From Thalassospira alkalitolerans (GTDB lineage Bacteria > Pseudomonadota > Alphaproteobacteria > Rhodospirillales > Thalassospiraceae), in assembly GCF_002115745.1 (NCBI RefSeq), contig NZ_JFKB01000004.1, forward strand, positions 186,001-250,000: DNA of 64,000 nt, written 5' to 3'. The notes below the pieces were generated by a model. The model worked only from the letters and a program-made list of their open reading frames with translations, was not told where the DNA came from and did no database searches. A program made the position numbers and the translations under genes. Below are positions 29,411-37,189 of the stretch, in pieces. Numbering within the stretch: position 1 is the first letter of the stretch; the number at the start of each line of letters is the position of its first letter.

Positions 29411-29441
29411 AAAAAACAAAAAGCCGGACAAAATGTCCGGC
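29411..29441 (-). terminator. Terminator of the DUF1127 gene
   Basis: GCCGGACA and TGTCCGGC form an 8-bp stem, followed on the minus strand by TTTTTGTTTTTT. It lies about 50 bases past the stop of the small gene. Confidence 0.92.
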
Positions 29442-29492
29442 TTCTGCTTACACAGCTGCCTATAAACTGGCGCTGTCGAAATTTGGTCTGGC

Positions 29493-29657
29493 TTAGGCGA
29501 TCGCGTCGCGCGCTGCTTTACGAGCAACATCTTTGATCTGCCAATGCGAAATTCCGACATCATCCAGGTCACGCTTGTCAAGATTGTAGAGTTCATTCGC
29601 GACAGAGCGTGCATAGGCCCAACGGCGAACAGCAACGAGAATACTGGACAGGAACAT
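29493..29657 (-). CDS. Small DUF1127 (YjiS-like) protein, 54 residues
   Basis: A short gene with a perfect AAGGAGG ribosome binding site 6 bases before the ATG at 29657. The protein reads MFLSSILVAVRRWAYARSVA at its start and continues NELYNLDKRDLDDVGISHWQ. The pattern of an N-terminal Arg/Trp amphipathic helix followed by ELxxLdxreLxDiGi is the DUF1127 domain. In other alphaproteobacteria such proteins have been linked to RNA binding and to phosphate or carbon uptake control; a role here is not shown. It has its own terminator and is monocistronic. Confidence 0.85.
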   Translation of the reverse strand: MFLSSILVAVRRWAYARSVANELYNLDKRDLDDVGISHWQIKDVARKAARDAIA

Positions 29658-29947
29658 GTTGAACCTCCTTGGGTTTTAAAAAAACAGAACGCTTGCCTGC
29701 GGGGTCTCCGCTTTGGTTGGCGCGTTCATCACTTCACTTTCTGCAATGCAATATGATCGCACTCCGGAAAACTCTCAATGCCAAAGATTGCATATCATCT
29801 ATTCCATTACGTCACAGTTGAATGGGTTCAATTCCATCACCTATGGCCATAAACAGACTAAAAATTAAACAGAATCATATATTTCGGCGTTTTCCTGCAT
29901 ATACGGCAGCGCAACATACCCCTGCCCCATACGCCACATATGTGTCA

Positions 29948-30739
29948 TCAGACCGCAGCCAAAGGCATAAGTTCGCTTTGATCCGCGCGAAGCTGATCGC
30001 GAACTTCCATCGCCAAGGCAAAAAATTGTTCCCGAACAGCACCTGCATGTGGATTGGCGTTCTCGATGGCCCAAAAGACACCGGGTGCATCATGGCGCAC
30101 CATTTCAGTCGCCCCCACCAACAGATCGAAACTGGCCGTCGTCATGCGGGTTGGCAGCGGATCCATCCGCACAAGAACCTTGGCGATCAAATGTGTAACC
30201 CCCTGAACAATGGCGGCTTCACGGTCATGTTCTTCGGGGGTAACCACAAACACATTCAGGCCAAGAGTCCGGCGCAGGAAGGCCGCGACCCGGCGAAATC
30301 GCTGCCCCCGAACAGGACAAATGGCGATTTTCAGCCCGGCAATCCCCGCTCGTGCACTTTGTGGTCCAAATAGCGGATGGGTTCCGATGATATCGACATG
30401 ATCCGGAAGCCCCGCCCGCATAAGGCGCGCCGGTTCAATTTTGACTGACCCAACGTCAAGCACAATGGCACCGGGCCGCAAATGCGATGAGATATCACTG
30501 ATAACCGACGCCATTTGTGAAACCGGCACCGCCAGAATAACAATATCACAGGCCGCGGTTGCCACAAGATCAGCACACCGGACATTACCTTGCCCGGCGG
30601 ATGCCGAAACATCTGCATTGCGATCATGGACAAGCAGTGAAAAATATGGGGCAAGATGACGGGCGATCAACTGCCCAAAAGCACCGAACCCGAAAATCCC
30701 GACCGACGGGCATGAAGAAAATGGAAATAAAGAAGGCAT
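29948..30739 (-). CDS. Prephenate/arogenate dehydrogenase family protein
   Basis: NAD-dependent TyrA-like oxidoreductase, 263 residues. The Rossmann motif is SVGIFGFGAFGQLIARHLAP at the N-terminus. IGTHPLFGPQSARAGIAGLK (about residues 113-132) is the characteristic active-site stretch of prephenate dehydrogenases, including the catalytic-type His. The length fits the short TyrA-like form without an ACT domain. I start at the ATG at 30739, behind CGGAGA; an earlier ATG at 30787 adds an unlikely basic extension. Tyrosine biosynthesis is the likely role, though close relatives act on other substrates. It is isolated from other aromatic genes. Confidence 0.8.
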   Translation of the reverse strand: MPSLFPFSSCPSVGIFGFGAFGQLIARHLAPYFSLLVHDRNADVSASAGQGNVRCADLVATAACDIVILAVPVSQMASVISDISSHLRPGAIVLDVGSVKIEPARLMRAGLPDHVDIIGTHPLFGPQSARAGIAGLKIAICPVRGQRFRRVAAFLRRTLGLNVFVVTPEEHDREAAIVQGVTHLIAKVLVRMDPLPTRMTTASFDLLVGATEMVRHDAPGVFWAIENANPHAGAVREQFFALAMEVRDQLRADQSELMPLAAV

Positions 30740-30996
30740 CGTCTGTCTCCGCAGAGCTGCGATGCCGGTGCCTGTTTTATATTTCAACCGCCGACGACGC
30801 AGCGGTTGAACATAGAAAACGTCCCCGCCTTATGTGGCAGGGCCGTAATAGAAATCAGCAAACAGGCAAATAACGGTTTTCATGCCGATAATTAACAATG
30901 CCAAGTGCCGCGTTGTCAATATGTGACGAAAATCGATTACCCCCTGCATCATCAGGTCTGCGGCAATTTGCCAAAGAAACAATTCTTCGTCCAATT

Positions 30997-31012
30997 ATGT
31001 TAGCGCTAACAT
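30997..31012 (+). promoter_or_regulatory. LacI/GntR-type palindromic operator upstream of the first binding-protein gene
   Basis: A perfect 16-bp palindrome, ATGTTAGCGCTAACAT, lies 123 bp before the ATG of the first sugar-binding protein gene. The central CG-containing symmetric TTAGCGCTAA is the classic layout of a LacI-family operator. No LacI-type regulator is encoded in this window. The second binding-protein gene lacks this palindrome. Confidence 0.7.
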
Positions 31013-31015
31013 TTA

Positions 31016-31063
31016 TGGTAACAATTTGTTTCAATACGCCAAATAGACACAATTCGTTACAGT
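31016..31063 (+). promoter_or_regulatory. Upstream element A of the glucose-type ABC locus
   Basis: Contains GTAAC at 31018-31022, TTGTTTCA at 31026-31033 and TTACAGT at 31057-31063. The same three blocks with identical spacing occur before the second binding-protein gene at 32657-32704, although the bases in between differ. The 10-bp phased TGGTAAC/TTGTTTC pair looks like a site for an OmpR-family regulator; the locus encodes one. Confidence 0.55.
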
Positions 31064-31134
31064 AAGCCCGATGCAATCTTCACGGTCAGGTCGCAAGGTG
31101 TTGCGGTAAAAATTAAAAACTCCGGGAGGAAGAA

Positions 31135-32415
31135 ATGAAACTCACACACAATATTCTCAGCCGCGGGACCATGCTGGCCGCGATCTGCCTGCCTGTCTTT
31201 GCATTGACCATGCCCAATGCCCGGGCCGAGCCAACAGTCGAAGTTTTGCATTATTGGACATCCGGCGGCGAAGCCAAGGCCGCATCCGCGCTTAAGAAAG
31301 ATTTCGAAGGTCACGGCGGCAAATGGATCGACAGCCCCGTCGCAGGTGGCGGCGGATCAGCCGCGATGACGGTCCTGCGTTCACGGGTTCTTTCGGGGGA
31401 TGCCCCAACGGCAGTACAGCTTAAAAGCCCGGCAATCCTCGAATGGGCCGAACAGGGCGCATTGGCGAACCTTGACGATGTCGCAACAAAGGAACATTGG
31501 AACGATATCCTGCCCAAACGATTACAAACCCTGATGCAATATGATGGGCATTATGTTGCCGTTCCGGTGAACATTCACCGGACGGATATGATCTGGGCCA
31601 ACCCGGAACTACTTGCCAGTGTTGGCGCTGGCGATGTGCCAAAATCCTGGGATGAATTCAACACACTCGCCGAAAAACTTCAGGCCAAGGGTGTCATCCC
31701 ACTGGCACTTGGTGGTCAACCATGGCAGGAAGTCATTCTTTTTGAAAACGTGGTTCTGGGGATTGGCGGCACTGAATTCTATCAAAAGGCACTGATCGAT
31801 CTGGATGAAGAAGCCCTGAAATCTGACACGATGAAAAAAGTGTTCGATGAAATGCGTATTCTGCGCGGCTTCGTCGACGCCGATTTTTCCGGCCGTGACT
31901 GGAATCTGACAACGGCAATGGTCATGAATGGCAAAGCTGCGATGCAGATCATGGGGGACTGGGCCAAAGGCGAATTCCTTGCGGCGGGTAAAGTTCCGGG
32001 CAAAGACTTTCTTTGTGTGTCCACCCCGTCAAAGGACGGATATCTGTTCAACACAGACAGCTTTGCCATGTTTGAAGTTTCAGGGGACGACAAAGTCGCC
32101 GGCCAGAAACTTCTGGCCGAACTGATCGTGGGTGAAAAATTTCAGGAAACCTTCAACCTGCTTAAAGGGTCGATCCCGGCACGTCTGGGCGTCCCGATGG
32201 ACAAATTTGACGAATGCGCCCTGCAATCGGAAAAAGACATGCAAGCATCCCAAGGGTCTGACGGCTTCCTGCCGTCGGTAGGGGTGGATATGGCTTTGCC
32301 TGGGGCATTGACCGGGGCAATTGTCGATACCGTCACATCGCATTTCAATTCCGATATGTCGTCGGACGACGCCGTCAGCAAGCTGCTTGAAAACATTGAA
32401 CTTGCGCGCGACTAA
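31135..32415 (+). CDS. Glucose/mannose-type ABC transporter substrate-binding protein (first copy)
   Basis: Periplasmic sugar-binding protein, 426 residues, with a signal peptide cut after PNARA. The mature protein starts EPTVEVLHYWTSGGEAKAAS, matching the Pseudomonas GtsA/GltB glucose-mannose binding protein. Other shared stretches are PVAGGGGSAAMTVLRSRVLS and MQIMGDWAKGEFLAAGKVPG. It is roughly three-quarters identical by eye to the second copy at 32778. It has a good GGGAGG site 5 bases upstream of the ATG and its own terminator-like hairpin, so it may be a separate transcript. Sugar identity is inferred from the family. Confidence 0.88.
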   Translation: MKLTHNILSRGTMLAAICLPVFALTMPNARAEPTVEVLHYWTSGGEAKAASALKKDFEGHGGKWIDSPVAGGGGSAAMTVLRSRVLSGDAPTAVQLKSPAILEWAEQGALANLDDVATKEHWNDILPKRLQTLMQYDGHYVAVPVNIHRTDMIWANPELLASVGAGDVPKSWDEFNTLAEKLQAKGVIPLALGGQPWQEVILFENVVLGIGGTEFYQKALIDLDEEALKSDTMKKVFDEMRILRGFVDADFSGRDWNLTTAMVMNGKAAMQIMGDWAKGEFLAAGKVPGKDFLCVSTPSKDGYLFNTDSFAMFEVSGDDKVAGQKLLAELIVGEKFQETFNLLKGSIPARLGVPMDKFDECALQSEKDMQASQGSDGFLPSVGVDMALPGALTGAIVDTVTSHFNSDMSSDDAVSKLLENIELARD

Positions 32416-32427
32416 AATCATCATTTC

Positions 32428-32467
32428 GGCCCGTTTTATATCCTTTGAAACAAGACTAAAACGGGCC
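32428..32467 (+). terminator. Terminator after the first binding-protein gene
   Basis: GGCCCGTTTTA and TAAAACGGGCC form an 11-bp stem with an 18-base loop, followed by AATTTTAAG. It sits 13 bases after the stop. The T-tract is moderate. Confidence 0.65.
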
Positions 32468-32640
32468 AATTTTAAGATATGACGATTGCCCTATATCTTG
32501 CCTTACTGCAATTACGCTCCGCACCATCTTTGCCCGATGGTTGCAAATAGGACAACAATTCGACGAATTATGCACAGATGGAACAACTGTCTTGCACATA
32601 AACGCGCTAATTATTTTTGCTGCCCTGCAATATAATTACA

Positions 32641-32656
32641 AATAGGATGCTATTTT
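32641..32656 (+). promoter_or_regulatory. Inverted repeat upstream of the second binding-protein gene
   Basis: AAATAG-GATG-CTATTT is a 6-bp perfect inverted repeat, just before the shared element B. It takes the place that the LacI-type palindrome has at the first copy, so it may be a different operator. Confidence 0.4.
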
Positions 32657-32704
32657 TGTAACCGTTTGTTTCAGTTCGCGATCTGGAAACGCCTTGTTAC
32701 AGTT
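32657..32704 (+). promoter_or_regulatory. Upstream element B of the glucose-type ABC locus
   Basis: Contains GTAAC at 32659-32663, TTGTTTCA at 32667-32674 and TTACAGT at 32698-32704, in the same order and with the same spacing (3 and 23 bases) as element A. The blocks are kept while the spacer bases have diverged, which suggests protein binding. Confidence 0.55.
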
Positions 32705-32777
32705 TTGTAAGTGCAAAGGGTCCTCTCACGCAGCATGTTGTCGCTGCAATTGGTTTAAAGCCAGGGAGGAAACCTAA

Positions 32778-34040
32778 ATGAATCTGCGCAAAACCATCCT
32801 CGCCACAAGTGTGGCGATCTCAGCTCTTGCGACTGCAAGCTTTGCACATGCCGAACCGACTGCCGAAGTCCTGCATTGGTGGACATCGGGCGGTGAAGCC
32901 AAAGCTGTTGCAGCCCTTAAAGAAGATTTCGAAGCACATGGCGGCAAATGGGTTGATAGCCCGGTTGCCGGTGGCGGCGGTGACGCTGCCATGACCGTGC
33001 TGCGTTCGCGTGTTCTGTCGGGCGATGCCCCGGCCGCGGTTCAGCTTAAAGGCCCGGCGATCCAGGATTGGGCCGAACAGGGTGCGCTTGCCGATCTTAA
33101 TGACGTTGCTGAAAAAGAAGGCTGGGACAAAGTCCTTCCGCCGGCAATTCAGGCCGTCATGAAATATGAAGGCGATTATGTCGCTGTTCCGGTCAACATT
33201 CACCGTGTCGACTGGATCTGGGCAAACCCGGAACTGCTGGCGAAAGTCGGCGCAACGGCTGTCCCGACCACTTGGGACGAATTCAACACCCTTGCTGACA
33301 AACTTAAAGCTGCCGGTATTACCCCGGTCGCCCATGGTGGTCAGCCCTGGCAGGACGCAACCATCTTCGAAACCGTTGTCCTTGGCGTTGGTGGCCCGGA
33401 ATTCTTCCAGAAAGCACTGGTTGATCTGGACGAAGACGCATTGAAGTCCGACACCATGAAAGCCGTCTTTGACCAGATGCGTAAAATTCGTGGTTATGTC
33501 GATCCTGACTTCTCGGGTCGTGACTGGAACCTTGCAACCGCAATGATCATGAATGGCGACGCCGCCATGCAGATCATGGGTGACTGGGCCAAGGGCGAAT
33601 TCCTTGCTGCTGGCAAAGTTCCGGGCAAAGACTTCCTTTGCGCCCCGACCCCGTCCGAGCATGGTTACCTGTTCAACACCGACAGCTTTGCAATGTTCAA
33701 AGTTTCCGGTGATGACAAGATCGAAGGTCAGAAACTTCTGGCCGAGCTGATCGTTGGTGAGAAATTCCAGGAAACCTTCAACCTGCTTAAAGGGTCGATC
33801 CCGGCACGTCTGGGCGTCCCGATGGACAAGTTTGACGAATGCGCTGTTAAATCCGAAGCTGACCTTAAAGCAGCCCAGGATGTGGGTGGGTTCCTTCCGT
33901 CCATGGCACATGGCATGGCGTTGCGTGGCCACCTTTCCGGGGCCATCGTTGACGTTGTCACGGCACATTTCAACTCCGACATGTCGTCCGACGAAGCTGT
34001 CGAACGTCTGGTCGAAGCCATTGAATTGGCCAAAGACTGA
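32778..34040 (+). CDS. gtsA: Glucose/mannose-type ABC transporter substrate-binding protein (second copy)
   Basis: Second paralogous periplasmic sugar-binding protein, 420 residues, signal peptide cut after ASFAHA. The mature start EPTAEVLHWWTSGGEAKAVA matches GtsA more closely than the first copy does (HWW, GPAIQDWAEQG, HGGQPWQD). The codons look more uniform and better suited to high expression than those of the first copy. AGGGAGG lies upstream of the ATG. A very stable hairpin follows the stop before the permease genes, as expected for a binding protein made in excess over its membrane partners. Confidence 0.92.
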   Translation: MNLRKTILATSVAISALATASFAHAEPTAEVLHWWTSGGEAKAVAALKEDFEAHGGKWVDSPVAGGGGDAAMTVLRSRVLSGDAPAAVQLKGPAIQDWAEQGALADLNDVAEKEGWDKVLPPAIQAVMKYEGDYVAVPVNIHRVDWIWANPELLAKVGATAVPTTWDEFNTLADKLKAAGITPVAHGGQPWQDATIFETVVLGVGGPEFFQKALVDLDEDALKSDTMKAVFDQMRKIRGYVDPDFSGRDWNLATAMIMNGDAAMQIMGDWAKGEFLAAGKVPGKDFLCAPTPSEHGYLFNTDSFAMFKVSGDDKIEGQKLLAELIVGEKFQETFNLLKGSIPARLGVPMDKFDECAVKSEADLKAAQDVGGFLPSMAHGMALRGHLSGAIVDVVTAHFNSDMSSDEAVERLVEAIELAKD

Positions 34041-34080
34041 TCTTCTCTGATCTGTACAGTCACATAGACTGACTTACGCA

Positions 34081-34106
34081 CCGGCCCCGGAAGTTTCCGG
34101 GGCCGG
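34081..34106 (+). terminator. Intercistronic hairpin between binding protein and permease genes
   Basis: CCGGCCCCGGAA and TTCCGGGGCCGG form a 12-bp inverted repeat with two bases between. No U-tract follows directly. It likely protects the upstream mRNA end or partly attenuates transcription into gtsB. Confidence 0.75.
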
Positions 34107-34139
34107 ATTCCAGCTACTTTAAATTTTGAGGCAAAGGGT

Positions 34140-35048
34140 ATGGGGGCTTCTTCAAGCACCGTAAGCAACCTGACGGCCAGCATCCAACGTCATCTGTCCA
34201 AGATCGTTGTTGCACCGTCCTTTGCTGCGTCCCTGTTTTTCGTCTACGGGTTCATTCTGTGGACGGGCTATATGTCGTTTTCAAAATCACGCATGCTTCC
34301 GGTCTGGGATTGGGCCGGTCTGCGTCAATATGAACGACTGTGGCAAATGGAACGCTGGCATGTTGCCATCGAGAACCTTCTGATCTTCGGCGGATTGTTC
34401 ATCGTTACCTGCCTGATCATCGGCTGCCTTCTGGCGGTTCTTTTGGATCAGCGTATTCGCGCCGAAGGCGCACTTCGTACTATTTTCCTGTATCCGATGG
34501 CTCTGTCCTTCATTGTGACCGGGACTGTCTGGAAATGGCTTCTTAATCCGGGCCTTGGCCTGGAAAGCATGATGCACGATCTTGGCTGGGCCAGCTTTAA
34601 ATTCGACTGGCTGGTCAATTCAGACATGGCGATCTATACCGTGGTGATCGCTGCCGTCTGGCAGGCATCGGGCTTTATCATGGCAATGTTCCTTGCGGCA
34701 TTGCGCGGCGTCGATCAAGACATCATTCGCGCAGCCTATATGGATGGCGCCAGCCTGCCCCGCATCTATTTCGGCATTATCATCCCGTCAATCCGCCCGG
34801 TTTTCCTAAGTGCAATCGTCGTTCTGGCCCATCTGGCCGTTAAAAGTTTCGACCTTGTTATTGCGCTGACCGGCGGTGGCCCGGGGTATTCATCCGATCT
34901 TCCGGCAACCTTCATGTACACGATGGCCTTCCAGCGCAATCAGCTGGGTATTGGGGCCGCAAGTGCCATGATGATGCTGGCGACCGTGATGGCTATCATT
35001 GTGCCGTATCTGTATTCCGAACTGCGCGGAGGCAAGAAAAATGGCTGA
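34140..35048 (+). CDS. gtsB: Sugar ABC transporter permease, MalF/GtsB-like
   Basis: Inner-membrane permease, 302 residues, about six helices. The EAA loop that docks with the ATPase is visible in AAYMDGASLPRIYFGIIIPS near residue 210. IALTGGGPGYSSDLPATFMY is the usual following segment in sugar permeases of this type. GAGG precedes the ATG. The second permease gene overlaps its end by 8 bases. Confidence 0.92.
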   Translation: MGASSSTVSNLTASIQRHLSKIVVAPSFAASLFFVYGFILWTGYMSFSKSRMLPVWDWAGLRQYERLWQMERWHVAIENLLIFGGLFIVTCLIIGCLLAVLLDQRIRAEGALRTIFLYPMALSFIVTGTVWKWLLNPGLGLESMMHDLGWASFKFDWLVNSDMAIYTVVIAAVWQASGFIMAMFLAALRGVDQDIIRAAYMDGASLPRIYFGIIIPSIRPVFLSAIVVLAHLAVKSFDLVIALTGGGPGYSSDLPATFMYTMAFQRNQLGIGAASAMMMLATVMAIIVPYLYSELRGGKKNG

Positions 35049-35928
35049 TATTCAGCATTACAGCCACGACACAGGTTGGAAAAACACCATTCTGCGCGGG
35101 TTGCTCTATCTCGTTCTGACCCTGTTCGCGATTTACTATCTTTTCCCACTTTTCGTTATGATTTCGACCTCTTTGAAATCGCTTAGCGAAATCCGGGAAG
35201 GCTCGCTGATTTCCCTGCCGCGCGTCATTACATTCGATGCATGGACCTATGCCTGGAATGAAGCCTGTGTTGGCGTGGAATGTTCGGGGATCAAGATCTA
35301 TTTCTGGAATTCTGTCAAAATGGCAGTTCCGGCGGTCCTGATTTCGACCTTCCTTGGCGCGATCAATGGTTATGCTTTGACCAAATGGCGTTTCAAGGGT
35401 GCCAATATCGTATTCGCCCTGCTGCTGTTTGGTTGCTTCATTCCGTTCCAGGTCGTGCTGCTGCCGATGTCAATGGTCCTTGGGAAACTTGGCCTTGCCA
35501 GTTCGACTTCGGGTCTGGTCCTTGTCCATGTGGTTTACGGCCTATGCTTTACCACTTTGTTTTTCCGGAACTATTATGTGTCGATCCCGGATGAACTGGT
35601 TAAGGCCGCCACCATCGACGGAGCCGGTTTCTTTACCATTTTCTGGCGCATCATCCTGCCGATTTCGACCCCGATCATCGTGGTGTCGGTCATCTGGCAG
35701 TTTACCCAGATATGGAACGACTTCCTGTTTGGCGCATCGTTCGCTTCTGGCGACAACGCACCGATGACTGTCGCACTCAACAATATCGTCAACACAACTA
35801 CCGGCGTAAAACAGTACAACGTTGATATGGCCACAGCCCTGCTGACCGGCCTGCCGACCCTGCTTGTTTATGTTCTTGCCGGCAAATACTTCGTCCGCGG
35901 CCTGACCGCCGGTTCGGTGAAGGGATAA
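35041..35928 (+). CDS. gtsC: Sugar ABC transporter permease, MalG/GtsC-like
   Basis: Second inner-membrane permease, 295 residues. The EAA motif region reads KAATIDGAGFFTIFWRIILP near residue 185, with MNDF-type QIWNDFLFGASFA after it, typical of MalG-like proteins. The ATG at 35041 is inside the end of gtsB (8-base overlap); an earlier ATG at 34999 would add 14 residues of gtsB sequence read in another frame. The ATPase gene starts 4 bases after its stop. Confidence 0.92.
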   Translation: MADIQHYSHDTGWKNTILRGLLYLVLTLFAIYYLFPLFVMISTSLKSLSEIREGSLISLPRVITFDAWTYAWNEACVGVECSGIKIYFWNSVKMAVPAVLISTFLGAINGYALTKWRFKGANIVFALLLFGCFIPFQVVLLPMSMVLGKLGLASSTSGLVLVHVVYGLCFTTLFFRNYYVSIPDELVKAATIDGAGFFTIFWRIILPISTPIIVVSVIWQFTQIWNDFLFGASFASGDNAPMTVALNNIVNTTTGVKQYNVDMATALLTGLPTLLVYVLAGKYFVRGLTAGSVKG

Positions 35929-35932
35929 GCAA

Positions 35933-37045
35933 ATGGCATCACTCACCCTTGATAAAGTTCGTAAGGCCTACGGCCCCGTCGAGGTTCTCAAAGAAATCAA
36001 TATTGCTATTGAAGACGGCGAGTTCCTTGTTCTGGTCGGTCCGTCGGGTTGCGGCAAATCTACCCTTCTGAACCTGATTGCAGGCCTGGAAGGTTCCAGC
36101 GGCGGGGAAATCCGCATCGGTGATCGCGTGATCAACGATGTCCACCCCAAAGACCGTAACATCGCCATGGTGTTCCAGTCCTATGCGCTCTATCCGAATA
36201 TGACGGTGCGCAAGAACATCACCTTTGGCCTGGAAATCCGTGGTGTTTCGAATGAAGACCGCGACAAGGCTGTTGCCGATGTTGCCAAACTGCTTCAGAT
36301 CGAACCCCTGCTGGATCGCAAGCCATCCCAGCTTTCGGGTGGTCAGCGCCAGCGTGTTGCCATGGGCCGCGCGCTGGTTCGTGATCCGGATATCTTCCTG
36401 TTTGACGAACCGCTGTCAAACCTTGATGCCAAGCTGCGTGTCGACATGCGCACCGAGATCAAGAAACTGCATCAGCGTCTGGGTTCGACCATCGTTTACG
36501 TGACCCATGACCAGATCGAAGCCATGACCCTTGCATCGCGCATTGCGGTTATGAAAGACGGCATCCTGCAGCAGTTTGATACGCCGCAGAACATCTATGA
36601 ACGCCCGAACAACATCTTTGTTGCCGGCTTCATCGGTTCGCCGTCAATGAACTTCATCAATGCGACCCTGATCAATGACAATGGCCGTCTGGCCGTATCG
36701 ATCAAGCGTGACAACGATCCAATCGTTCTGCCGCTGAAAGATGCACCGGAAAGCTATCAGGCCTATATCGGCAAGGACGTCGTTTTCGGCATCCGCCCCG
36801 AAGGTCTGACGCATAAACGCACCGGTTCAGATGCGCCTGACAGCCAATATGTCAATTTCGATTGCAAGGTCGAAGTCATCGAACCAACCGGTGCCGACAC
36901 CATGACGGTTGTTGAAATCGGCGGTAAGGAAATTGTTGCCCGTGTCCGCCCGGACCGGGCACCGCATCCGGGCGAGGTAATGACATTCTCGGCCGATATG
37001 TCTCAGATCAGTCTGTTTGATCCGGCAACGGAACTGCGGATCTGA
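35933..37045 (+). CDS. gtsD: Sugar ABC transporter ATPase, MalK/UgpC/GtsD-like
   Basis: Energises the importer, 370 residues. Walker A VGPSGCGKSTLLNLIAGLEG near residue 36, Q-loop VFQSYALYPNMTV, the ABC signature QLSGGQRQRVAMGRALVRDP and Walker B IFLFDEPLSNLDAKLRVDMR are all intact, as is the switch His in YVTHDQIEAMTLA. The C-terminal TOBE domain (about 240-370) carries VVFGIRPEGLTH. It could also serve other sugar importers of the same family. It is the last gene of the operon. Confidence 0.95.
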   Translation: MASLTLDKVRKAYGPVEVLKEINIAIEDGEFLVLVGPSGCGKSTLLNLIAGLEGSSGGEIRIGDRVINDVHPKDRNIAMVFQSYALYPNMTVRKNITFGLEIRGVSNEDRDKAVADVAKLLQIEPLLDRKPSQLSGGQRQRVAMGRALVRDPDIFLFDEPLSNLDAKLRVDMRTEIKKLHQRLGSTIVYVTHDQIEAMTLASRIAVMKDGILQQFDTPQNIYERPNNIFVAGFIGSPSMNFINATLINDNGRLAVSIKRDNDPIVLPLKDAPESYQAYIGKDVVFGIRPEGLTHKRTGSDAPDSQYVNFDCKVEVIEPTGADTMTVVEIGGKEIVARVRPDRAPHPGEVMTFSADMSQISLFDPATELRI

Positions 37046-37052
37046 TCTGATC

Positions 37053-37086
37053 GGCGGGTGGTTCTGGGGGCCACCCGCCGTTCTTC
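37053..37086 (+). terminator. Terminator of the gts operon
   Basis: GGCGGGTGG and CCACCCGCC form a 9-bp GC-rich stem, followed by GTTCTTCTATC. It lies 7 bases after the gtsD stop. Confidence 0.75.
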
Positions 37087-37159
37087 TATCTGGGGTACGG
37101 TTTTTTGCCCTGCCCCGCCTGTTTCCGTCGGTAATCAGACGATCTAAAACAGAATAAAA

Positions 37160-37189
37160 CGGTCCGGAATTAATTCCGGATCGTTTTTT
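37160..37189 (-). terminator. Bidirectional terminator between gtsD and the sensor kinase
   Basis: CGGTCCGGAATT and AATTCCGGATCG form a near-perfect 12-bp palindrome with one mismatched pair. The plus strand continues TTTTTT and the minus strand TTTTATT, so it can end both the gts transcript and the convergent regulatory operon. Confidence 0.85.

Noticed and set aside
29375-29635. 86-codon frame overlapping the DUF1127 gene
   Set aside because: It runs in another frame through the terminator and has no ribosome binding site. The DUF1127 frame has a perfect one.
32820-33968. Open frame antisense to the second binding-protein gene
   Set aside because: Shadow of a highly biased coding sequence. 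The signal peptide and ligand domain on the plus strand are unmistakable.
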